Origin: Hyphomicrobiales bacterium
GTDB lineage: Bacteria; Pseudomonadota; Alphaproteobacteria; Rhizobiales; Aestuariivirgaceae
NCBI GenBank assembly: GCA_027031305.1
Contig: JALVRJ010000147.1
Span: forward strand, 1 to 5,574
Direction: 5' to 3'
DNA: 5,574 nucleotides
The notes under the pieces are model-generated. The model had not been told where the DNA came from, made no database searches, and was given only the letters and a program-made list of their open reading frames with translations. A program made the translations under genes and the position numbers. How positions within the stretch are numbered: the stretch's first letter is position 1; each line of letters opens with the position of its first letter. Below, piece after piece: positions 1 to 4,571 of this stretch.

Positions 1-1027
1 TCAGGCCGGGGCGGCCGTCGCGGCTGGCGGCGGGCTGCCAGATGTAGTCGCCGTTGGCGTCCTTGAACTTGCGGATTTCCGCCTGCGTGCGGCGGTTCAT
101 CATCCACACGGCGTTCTGGCGGTAGCCGGACTTCAGCGCATAGACCAGGTCGATGAGCACGTCCGACGGATTGGAGGCTGGAAAGGCGCCATCGACACCG
201 GTCTTCACCCGGCCCAGGTTGCCCCAGCTCCAGCTGGCGTCGTCCACCACCGGCACGGAGAGGAAGCCCTGTGGACGGGAGACACCATCGCCGTTGACGA
301 AGGCGTCCGTCTCCTGTTCGGCAAAGGCCGTGATGACCTCCTCGGCCAGCCACTGGGAGATGTCCACCGCCGCGTCGTCCAGCAGCGTCTGGGTGGCCGC
401 CGGCATGGCATAGAGCTCCATGGCCGGGAAGGAGAGTTCCGCCAGGGTCGGCGTGGCCGTCTGCGGGCGGGCCGCCGTTTCGCCCACCCAGCCGGTGGCG
501 GCGCGGGTAGTGGCGAAGGGCTTGCGGTAGACACCCGCCGAGATGCGGCGGTGGCCGGCGACGGCGCGGATGGGCGAGGCATCGGCCAGCAGGCGCTCGA
601 CGGAGCGTTCCAGTTCGTCGTGGGCGAGGTAGCCGCCGTCCGGATCGGAGCCGGCGGAGAGCGCCTTTTCCTCCAGCCGGTGCAGGCGGCTGGCGTCGCC
701 ACGGCGGACGTAGGCCTCGAACGCCTGCTTGCGTTCATCGTGGGCGGCGTCGCCCACATGGGCGGTGGTGGCCAGCGGCAGGCGGGCGGCGCGGCGGGCC
801 AGCTCGTTCAGGCGCTTCTCGTGCGCGTCCAGGGCGGCGGAGATGCGGGCCAATTTCTCCTCCAGCAGGGCGTCGGCGGCGCCGCGTGCCTCCACCTCGG
901 CCAGGTGTTCGTCGTTGGTCTCGGTGAAGGCGGCATGCGCGCGAATGAGCTGCTCGTGTTCGGCCTCGGCGGCGTCCGCCGGGGCGATGGAGATCTTCGT
1001 CTCCAGGGTTTCGTTGATGTCAGTCAT
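1..1027 (-). CDS. HK97-family major capsid protein, C-terminus outside window
   Basis: This is the shell subunit of the phage/GTA head. The ATG at 1027-1025 begins a frame that stays open to the left edge, giving 342 residues; relatives are roughly 390-410 long, so perhaps 50-70 residues are missing. Residues 1 to about 80 are charged and predicted helical (the delta or scaffold-like region that the protease removes). After a linker, the fold starts near GGYLAHDELE (131-140). Family landmarks follow: GWVGETAARP (179-188), ELSFPAMELYAMPA (197-210), a DDAAVDISQWLAEE helix (217-230), the NGDG loop (245-248) and KFKDANGDYIWQP (320-332). A strong Shine-Dalgarno sequence, GAGGAG at 1040-1035, lies 7 nt before the ATG. 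The gene follows the protease stop by 20 nt, so the two are probably co-transcribed. Expected cleavage is around residues 100-130, which is inference. Confidence 0.93.
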   Translation of the reverse strand, partial: MTDINETLETKISIAPADAAEAEHEQLIRAHAAFTETNDEHLAEVEARGAADALLEEKLARISAALDAHEKRLNELARRAARLPLATTAHVGDAAHDERKQAFEAYVRRGDASRLHRLEEKALSAGSDPDGGYLAHDELERSVERLLADASPIRAVAGHRRISAGVYRKPFATTRAATGWVGETAARPQTATPTLAELSFPAMELYAMPAATQTLLDDAAVDISQWLAEEVITAFAEQETDAFVNGDGVSRPQGFLSVPVVDDASWSWGNLGRVKTGVDGAFPASNPSDVLIDLVYALKSGYRQNAVWMMNRRTQAEIRKFKDANGDYIWQPAASRDGRPGL

Positions 1028-1034
1028 GAATGGT

Positions 1035-1040
1035 CTCCTC
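1035..1040 (-). promoter_or_regulatory. Shine-Dalgarno site of the capsid gene
   Basis: Reading the minus strand, GAGGAG lies 7 nt before the ATG at 1027. It is the strongest ribosome binding site among the structural genes here, fitting the high copy number of a capsid subunit. It fixes the start of the capsid frame, which has no stop in the window. Confidence 0.75.
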
Positions 1041-1047
1041 TTTCGGT

Positions 1048-1533
1048 TCAGGACAGGGCAAGGGCGGGTTTGCGCCGTGTGGAGGCGGAACGGCGGCGCA
1101 ACGCGGGCAAGGGGTGGATGCGGGCGCTGCGCAGCATGGGAAAGGTGACCAGCGAGATCTCCCACAGCTCCACCTCGTGCAGCAGGCGGGCCTTGCGCAG
1201 GCGGTCGCGGCTGGCACGGACGGTGCGGAAGCCGATGGACAGGCCATCGACGGCGCCGATCTTTACCAGCTCGGCGGCCTCGCACCCGGCGGTGCTGGAC
1301 AGCGCCAGCTGGCCGCGCACGAACAGGCCGCGCTCGTCCTCGCGGATCTCGCGCCAGATGCCGATGGGCCGGCGCACGTCGTGCTGCCACAGCATGCGCA
1401 CGGCCGCCGCGCCGTGACGCGAGAGTGTGCGTTTGAAGGCGCCGGGCAGGACGATGTCGCCGGCATCGTCGCGCACATGAAAGACGGAAGCATAACCGGC
1501 GAACTCGCCGGCCTCGGTGATGCGGAAGGGCAT
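1048..1533 (-). CDS. HK97-type prohead protease (peptidase family U35)
   Basis: This is the head maturation serine protease that cleaves the capsid N-terminal region after prohead assembly. The 161-residue product shows the family signature in order: GYASVF (13-18), D22 and GDIVLPGAF (25-33), MLWQHD (47-52) with the likely catalytic H51, IGIWREI (57-63), GLFVRGQL (69-76), DGLSIGFR (96-103) with the likely nucleophile S99, and ELWEISLVTFPM (122-133). The length is at the short end for the family and the Arg-rich C-terminal 25 residues are not diagnostic. The ATG at 1533 has AGGA at 1542-1539 with a 5-nt spacer. It is followed directly by the capsid gene, its substrate, as in most HK97-type phages and GTAs. 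The catalytic assignments follow the family and are not proven here. Confidence 0.93.
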   Translation of the reverse strand: MPFRITEAGEFAGYASVFHVRDDAGDIVLPGAFKRTLSRHGAAAVRMLWQHDVRRPIGIWREIREDERGLFVRGQLALSSTAGCEAAELVKIGAVDGLSIGFRTVRASRDRLRKARLLHEVELWEISLVTFPMLRSARIHPLPALRRRSASTRRKPALALS

Positions 1534-1581
1534 TTTATTCCTGTTTTGTTCTTTTGCGATAAAAGAAAAAACGCGGGAATT
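1534..1581 (-). repeat. AT-rich spacer with a perfect 7-bp inverted repeat
   Basis: The 48-nt gap between the ART-like gene and the protease gene is strikingly AT-rich in an otherwise GC-rich locus. At 1549-1567 it holds TTCTTTT and its exact complement AAAAGAA around a 5-nt loop. Six T residues precede the repeat on the transcribed strand, but no GC-rich hairpin lies directly upstream of them, so this is not a convincing intrinsic terminator. The A/T-only stem would be weak in RNA. It could be a cassette boundary scar, a protein-binding dyad or an accessible translation-initiation region for the protease, whose AGGA lies at 1542-1539. Confidence 0.4.
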
Positions 1582-2205
1582 TCAGTATCGGGTGTCGTTG
1601 CAATGGCGGGCGTCTTCGCCCAGCGCCTCGCGGGGTGGGTAGAAGACGCCGAGGATGCACTCCGGGTTGCGCACGCAGATCTGGGTGTGCGTGTGCTCGC
1701 GGATGCAGGCGCCGGGAAAGGCCCAGTCGCCTTCGGTGAACATGCCTTTCACGGTGTCCACGGGGGTGCCATTTCTTTCGAGCAATTTGCAGGTCTTGTT
1801 GATGACCGCGCAATCCAGGCGGCGAATGAGGCGATCGTCATCCTCTTCGTGCGCCCTGCTGTTTTCCGGCAGAGGTTCGCCACGCTCGGCATAGTCCCCT
1901 TTCAGGGCCAGGTATCCCAGTTTCACGCTTTCGATGCCGGCACTTGTGGTCAGATCCAGGCAATTGCCCAGATTGATGACCGCGCCGACGACGGCGGGGA
2001 TGAAATCCTTCTGGTGCCGCGCCCTTCTCCGCGCCCATTCGCAGGCGCGGCGCGGGTTCTCCAGCCAGAAATAAATGCCGTGCCCCAGCCAGTCGTAGCT
2101 GTTCTCGCTGCGGCGAAACTGCTCCTGACGGCGGATCAGACACTCGGCCACCCGGCCATCACAGCCATGAAAGCCCAGAACAAAGCAGGCGGAAAGGTTA
2201 TGCAT
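1582..2205 (-). CDS. ART/PARP-like domain protein, possible toxin
   Basis: The 207-residue protein is not a recognised structural protein. Its N-terminal half carries motifs typical of ADP-ribosyltransferase-like folds: a strand ending in GFHGCD (11-16, H13), then SENSYDWLGHGIYFW (33-47, Y45), then NPRRACEWA (50-58). This resembles the H...Y layout of PARP-like and DUF3990-like proteins, where His and Tyr hold NAD. A third element, HTQICVRNPECILGVFYP (173-190), would supply the final strand and a possible third residue (Q175 or E182; not certain). Residues 119-124 are very acidic. No signal peptide or membrane segment is seen, so it is probably cytoplasmic. The ATG at 2205 lacks a clear Shine-Dalgarno sequence and lies 15 nt after the 67-residue gene's stop, which suggests translational coupling. 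Codon use is less GC-biased than in portal or capsid. A toxin role is inference; a host-modifying phage enzyme is an alternative. Confidence 0.75.
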   Translation of the reverse strand: MHNLSACFVLGFHGCDGRVAECLIRRQEQFRRSENSYDWLGHGIYFWLENPRRACEWARRRARHQKDFIPAVVGAVINLGNCLDLTTSAGIESVKLGYLALKGDYAERGEPLPENSRAHEEDDDRLIRRLDCAVINKTCKLLERNGTPVDTVKGMFTEGDWAFPGACIREHTHTQICVRNPECILGVFYPPREALGEDARHCNDTRY

Positions 2206-2220
2206 GCTGGCCGGGAGCGA

Positions 2221-2424
2221 TCACTTTTCCTTCTTCGCCTTGTCTGGGAAGAAGTAGGGATTCGGTGTGCCGTCCTCGAAGTAGATGCCGATTTCCTTCA
2301 GCGCCTCGAAGGCCTCTTCCTTCGTCTTCGGCCGCTTGAGGTATTCCTCGACGATCTTCTTCATGCGGCGCCCCTCGGGCGTCGTCACCTTGATCTTTTC
2401 CAGTTCCTTCAGAAGAGGGTTCAT
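2221..2424 (-). CDS. Small charged protein of unknown function, candidate antitoxin
   Basis: I do not recognise this family. The 67-residue product is soluble and Lys/Glu-rich with no membrane segment. Two predicted helices (about 1-30 and 34-46; MNPLLKELEKIK and TKEEAFEALKEIG) lead into a short tail, GIYFEDGTPNPYFFPD (46-61), ending in KAKKEK. There are three in-frame ATGs, at 2445, 2430 and 2424. I chose 2424 because GGGAGG (2436-2431) lies exactly 6 nt before it, while the same motif abuts the ATG at 2430. It is first in a two-gene unit with the ART-like gene, 15 nt apart in the same frame, behind its own promoter. Small first gene, larger enzyme second and operator-like dyads is the usual antitoxin-toxin layout. 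No DNA-binding motif is obvious, so the antitoxin label is inference; a head-related accessory protein is possible. Confidence 0.75.
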   Translation of the reverse strand: MNPLLKELEKIKVTTPEGRRMKKIVEEYLKRPKTKEEAFEALKEIGIYFEDGTPNPYFFPDKAKKEK

Positions 2425-2430
2425 CGGCAT

Positions 2431-2436
2431 CCTCCC
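2431..2436 (-). promoter_or_regulatory. Shine-Dalgarno site deciding the start of the 67-residue gene
   Basis: GGGAGG on the minus strand lies 6 nt before the ATG at 2424, 0 nt before the in-frame ATG at 2430, and downstream of the ATG at 2445. Only 2424 has productive spacing. Confidence 0.7.
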
Positions 2437-2467
2437 GTCGGGCATCCGTCGAGGAAGTCTGGTGACG

Positions 2468-2483
2468 ACATTCTACAGAACGT
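2468..2483. promoter_or_regulatory. Operator-like imperfect palindrome over the -10 element
   Basis: ACATTCTACAGAACGT is a 16-bp dyad in which 12 positions are self-complementary, with TTCT and AGAA as its core half-sites. It covers the whole -10 hexamer (2470-2475), so a bound protein would block RNA polymerase. It does not fit the alphaproteobacterial LexA box (GTTC-N7-GTTC). A product of the adjacent operon is a plausible ligand, as in autoregulated toxin-antitoxin operons. Confidence 0.45.
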
Positions 2484-2498
2484 TCCCGTTACTGGCAA
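2470..2498 (-). promoter_or_regulatory. Sigma70-like promoter of the small protein/ART-like pair
   Basis: On the minus strand TTGCCA (2498-2493; 5/6 to TTGACA) is followed after exactly 17 bp by TAGAAT (2475-2470; 5/6 to TATAAT). It lies in the roughly 110-nt gap after the portal stop, the largest gap in the window. Transcription would begin near 2463, giving a leader of about 39 nt that contains the Shine-Dalgarno site for the ATG at 2424. Both hexamers are embedded in inverted repeats. Together this suggests the pair can be expressed from a lysogen independently of late phage transcription. That is inference from consensus match only. Confidence 0.6.
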
Positions 2499-2502
2499 CG
2501 GG
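2485..2502. repeat. Perfect 6-bp inverted repeat over the -35 element
   Basis: CCCGTTACTGGCAACGGG has two perfect 6-bp arms around a 6-nt centre. It overlaps the whole -35 hexamer (2493-2498), and its centre is 18 bp from that of the palindrome over the -10. It could be a second operator half. As RNA from upstream transcription it could form a short GC-rich hairpin after the portal gene, but no T-run follows, so a terminator is unlikely. Confidence 0.45.
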
Positions 2503-2532
2503 GCGGCATGACAACTTCCTCATGTGCTTCCA

Positions 2533-3786
2533 TCACAAGGTGTCACCATCCGGCAAGGGCGGGTAGCCGAGAGCCGCGCGTTTTTCGTTGATGGTGAGGA
2601 AGTCGCTGTCGCGAATCTGGCGCCAGCGGGCCTCGCGTTCGGGCGCGTAGGCCTCCAGCGTGTCCACGTCCGGGGCGAGGCCCAGCTCCTCCGCGCCAAA
2701 GGCGGGAGCCAGCCACATGTCCAGGTGCTCGGCCAGGCGGCGGGCCAGCGGCAGCACGGTGGTGCGCCAGAAGGCGCGGTTGGCCTCGGCGAAGTTGCTG
2801 TAGGTGTTGTCGCCCGGGATGCCCAGCAGCATGGGCGGCACGCCGAAGGCCAGCGCAATCTCGCGCGCGGCGGCGTGGCGCATCTCGATGTGCTCCATGT
2901 CCTTCGGGCTGTGGGAGAGCGGCATCCATTCGAGGCCACCTTCCAGCACCAGCGGGCGACCGGCGTTGTGCGCGCCGGCATAGGCGGTTTCCAGCTCCTC
3001 CTTCAGGCGCGCAAACTGCTCTTGGCTGAGGCCGCCGCCCTCGCCGCGGTAGATGAGCGCGCCAGAAGGCCGGGCGGCGTTGTCCAGCAGCGCCTTGCTC
3101 CAGGCGGCGGCGGCGTTATGGATGTCCACGGCGCGGGTGCACGCGGCGAAAGGCGAGAGGCCCTCGACATCGGAGAAGGGCGAGAACAGGCGCCAGTGCA
3201 TGACCGGGGCGATGGGGTCGTCCGGCCCTTGTTTCAGGCGGATGGTGCGGGTGCCCACATCATAATCCCAGGCGACGGGCCAACCGGCATCGTCGGTAAT
3301 GGTGCGCACGCGTTTGGGGTCCAGCGCGTGCAACTCCACCGGTTCGCCGTCCAGCAGAGTGGCGCGCAGATATCCATTGCCGGCGATGAGGGTGTGGGCG
3401 ACCAGCGCCTCGATCAATTCGCGGCCCGATTGCAGGGCATTGGGCCGGCGCAGCAGGGTCAGTGCCTTTTGCGCGGCGGTGCGGGGGGCGCGATCTTCGG
3501 CGGCGCTCTTCAACGGCACGGCGGCAACGGCACGGGCGATCATCATCACGCAACGGTGGGCCACCGGGTTGGCGGCGAAGCCCTCGCGGGCGTAGGCGTG
3601 CGCGTTGCCCGGCGACCATTCGGGCGCCAGCAGCGTGTGCAGCTCGAAGAAGCCGCAAGACGCGCGCGTTTCCAGCGGCGTAGCCTGCTGCATGGAGATG
3701 GGCGCGGTTTTCGTGGCGACATCGGGCTGGGCAGGCGCAAGCGCGCGCGCCAGCGCCGCCCGCCAACGGGAGAGGATGGAGGACAT
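2533..3786 (-). CDS. HK97-family portal protein
   Basis: This protein forms the dodecameric ring at one head vertex through which the terminase drives DNA and to which the neck attaches. The 417 residues are full length for this family. Landmarks: the N-terminal EGFAANPVAHRCVMMIARAV (about 69-88), LLRRPNALQSGRELIEALV (about 115-133), GNGYLRA, the wing/stem region with WRLFSPFSDVEGLSPF, NAARPSGALIY, and the clip-crown region HSPKDMEHIEMRHAAAREIALAFGVPPMLLGIPGDNTYSNFAEANRAFWRTTVLPL (diagnostic; written here in pieces: KDMEH..., FGVPPMLLG, GDNTYSN, RAFWRTT). The C-terminal TINEKRAALGYPPLPDGD motif is also typical. The ATG at 3786 is preceded by GGAAG (3798-3794) with a 7-nt spacer. In most relatives this gene follows the terminase directly; here the nucleotidyltransferase/HEPN pair intervenes. 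Confidence 0.95.
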   Translation of the reverse strand: MSSILSRWRAALARALAPAQPDVATKTAPISMQQATPLETRASCGFFELHTLLAPEWSPGNAHAYAREGFAANPVAHRCVMMIARAVAAVPLKSAAEDRAPRTAAQKALTLLRRPNALQSGRELIEALVAHTLIAGNGYLRATLLDGEPVELHALDPKRVRTITDDAGWPVAWDYDVGTRTIRLKQGPDDPIAPVMHWRLFSPFSDVEGLSPFAACTRAVDIHNAAAAWSKALLDNAARPSGALIYRGEGGGLSQEQFARLKEELETAYAGAHNAGRPLVLEGGLEWMPLSHSPKDMEHIEMRHAAAREIALAFGVPPMLLGIPGDNTYSNFAEANRAFWRTTVLPLARRLAEHLDMWLAPAFGAEELGLAPDVDTLEAYAPEREARWRQIRDSDFLTINEKRAALGYPPLPDGDTL

Positions 3787-3829
3787 GGGCGATCTTCCGA
3801 CAATCAGTGTTTTGGTGTTCGCCGCCAGT

Positions 3830-4195
3830 TCAGCCCTGGCGCAGTTTCTCCAAGGCCTCGAGGCAGGCGGTGCGAAGAGCCGGCAACTCCGTTTCGATCA
3901 CCACGTTGATGACCGGCATGTTCAGGTTGTCGTAGTCATGGCGCAGGTGGTTTCCGATGCCGCGCACACTGTGCCAGGGGAAATCCGGCATCAGTTCTTC
4001 GGCAATCCTGTCTAGTTTGCGCGCCGCTTCGCTGATGCGTTGCAGGCAGCGCTCCACGGCATCCAGCACCAGCGCATTCTCTTCCAGTGTCTCACCCGGT
4101 GTCTCACCCGGCTTCAGGTGCTTCAGGTGCTCTTCAATACGGTCGATGTTGTCGATGATGTCCTGAAAACGTTTTTCGGGATTGCTAGTCGCCAT
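3830..4195 (-). CDS. HEPN/HepT-like (DUF86) protein, putative toxin ribonuclease
   Basis: The 121-residue all-helical protein belongs to the HepT/DUF86 group, whose studied members are RNases acting as toxins and are neutralised by an MNT partner that adenylylates a tyrosine near the active site. Visible signs are the N-terminal RFQDIIDNIDRIEEHL helix (9-24), the AVERCLQRISEAARKL helix (46-61), PDFPWHSVRGIGN (70-82) and the terminal motif LRHDY (84-88). H86 and Y88 match the HXY end of RX4HXY. The position of the canonical arginine (81) is Gly; the nearest upstream Arg is R78. The linker 24-37 holds back-to-back duplications (HLKHLK, PGETPGET) encoded by tandem DNA repeats. The gene starts 15 nt after the MNT stop with no clear Shine-Dalgarno sequence, consistent with coupled translation. 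Whether it is an active RNase is open. Confidence 0.87.
   Translation of the reverse strand: MATSNPEKRFQDIIDNIDRIEEHLKHLKPGETPGETLEENALVLDAVERCLQRISEAARKLDRIAEELMPDFPWHSVRGIGNHLRHDYDNLNMPVINVVIETELPALRTACLEALEKLRQG
4087..4128. repeat. Two adjacent short tandem repeats inside the HEPN gene
   Basis: GTGTCTCACCCG occurs twice in a row (4087-4098, 4099-4110), followed at once by GCTTCAGGT twice in a row (4111-4119, 4120-4128). Both units are multiples of 3, so the frame is kept. The products are PGETPGET and HLKHLK in the loop between the first two helices. The exactness of both repeats points to recent duplication or slippage. Confidence 0.9.
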
Positions 4196-4210
4196 GGTCA
4201 GTGGGTCTTG

Positions 4211-4534
4211 TCAGAAAGCGGTCAAGCCTTCCCTGTCGATGGCCTCACGCACAGGGGATTTGCGACTTTCACGCATGACCTTGAGATGCACGGGTCGGCC
4301 AAGCCGACGAGAAAGCTCTTCTTCCATATCCACAATATCGAACAGGCCAATTTTCGCCCGCTCGCCGGTGAGAAGAGCGATATCCACGTCCGACTCAGGG
4401 ATATGCGTGCCGCGCGCCACGGAGCCGAACAGCACGGCGTGCTTCACGCCGCGCTCTTTCAGGTCCCGCTCGCGCGCGCGCAGGAGCGTCAGCACACGCT
4501 CCGCGAGACTCCGCTTGTTCCTCACCTCGGTCAT
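4211..4534 (-). CDS. MNT-family nucleotidyltransferase, putative antitoxin of the HEPN protein
   Basis: The 107-residue protein is a minimal nucleotidyltransferase. The core motif GSVARGTHIPESDVDIAL (37-54) fits GSX10DXD with G37, S38, D49 and D51, which bind Mg-ATP. In characterised HEPN/MNT pairs this enzyme adenylylates HepT and silences it. The third carboxylate, usually Asp in a VDLV-like strand, appears replaced by H83 in PVHLKV (81-86), so catalysis may be altered. The C-terminal REAIDREGL helix is typical of the family, so the gene looks complete. The start at 4534 is supported by the position of the motif and by a promoter ending 6 nt upstream. The frame is open further upstream, but those codons overlap the terminase gene antiparallel-free on the same strand in another frame and look non-coding. 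No Shine-Dalgarno sequence is visible. It forms a unit with the HEPN gene 15 nt downstream. Confidence 0.88.
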   Translation of the reverse strand: MTEVRNKRSLAERVLTLLRARERDLKERGVKHAVLFGSVARGTHIPESDVDIALLTGERAKIGLFDIVDMEEELSRRLGRPVHLKVMRESRKSPVREAIDREGLTAF

Positions 4535-4540
4535 GGCGAC

Positions 4541-4569
4541 ATTGTAGTGGCGATTCAGCCGCTTGTCAT
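4541..4569 (-). promoter_or_regulatory. Sigma70-like promoter of the MNT/HEPN pair, near-leaderless
   Basis: On the minus strand ATGACA (4569-4564; 5/6 to TTGACA) is followed after 17 bp by TACAAT (4546-4541; 5/6 to TATAAT). It occupies nearly the whole 37-nt gap between the terminase stop and the MNT start. The -10 ends 6 nt before the ATG at 4534, so transcription would start at or next to the A of the start codon. This matches the absence of a Shine-Dalgarno site. It is a prediction from consensus alone. Confidence 0.55.
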
Positions 4570-4571
4570 CC

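Noticed and set aside
205..759. A 184-codon open frame on the minus strand.
   Set aside because: It overlaps the capsid gene in another frame; its Pro/Arg/Ser-rich product is typical of a shifted reading of GC-rich coding sequence.
1549..1580. Intrinsic terminator after the ART-like gene.
   Set aside because: A T-run is present, but no GC-rich hairpin directly precedes it; the only perfect dyad follows the T-run and is all A/T.
1608..1621. Hairpin GGGCG-TCTT-CGCCC.
   Set aside because: It lies inside the ART-like coding sequence, has a 5-bp stem and no T-run, and such hairpins are expected by chance at this GC content.
2425..2445. Start of the 67-residue gene at the ATG at 2445 (74 residues).
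   Set aside because: The GGGAGG at 2436-2431 lies downstream of that ATG and is correctly spaced only for 2424.
2468..2483. LexA (SOS) box over the -10.
   Set aside because: The dyad TTCT-NN-AGAA-like core does not match GTTC-N7-GTTC of Alphaproteobacteria, CTGT-N8-ACAG or GAAC-N4-GTTC, so no SOS control is claimed.
1030..2511. A 493-codon open frame on the plus strand.
   Set aside because: It runs antisense to the protease, the ART-like gene and the small gene, has low-complexity Ala/Gly/Arg/His-rich composition and no family motif, and arises from GC-rich codon bias on the other strand.
2524..3909. A 461-codon open frame on the plus strand.
   Set aside because: It is the antisense shadow of the portal gene, whose own frame carries clear family motifs; the plus-strand product matches nothing I recognise.
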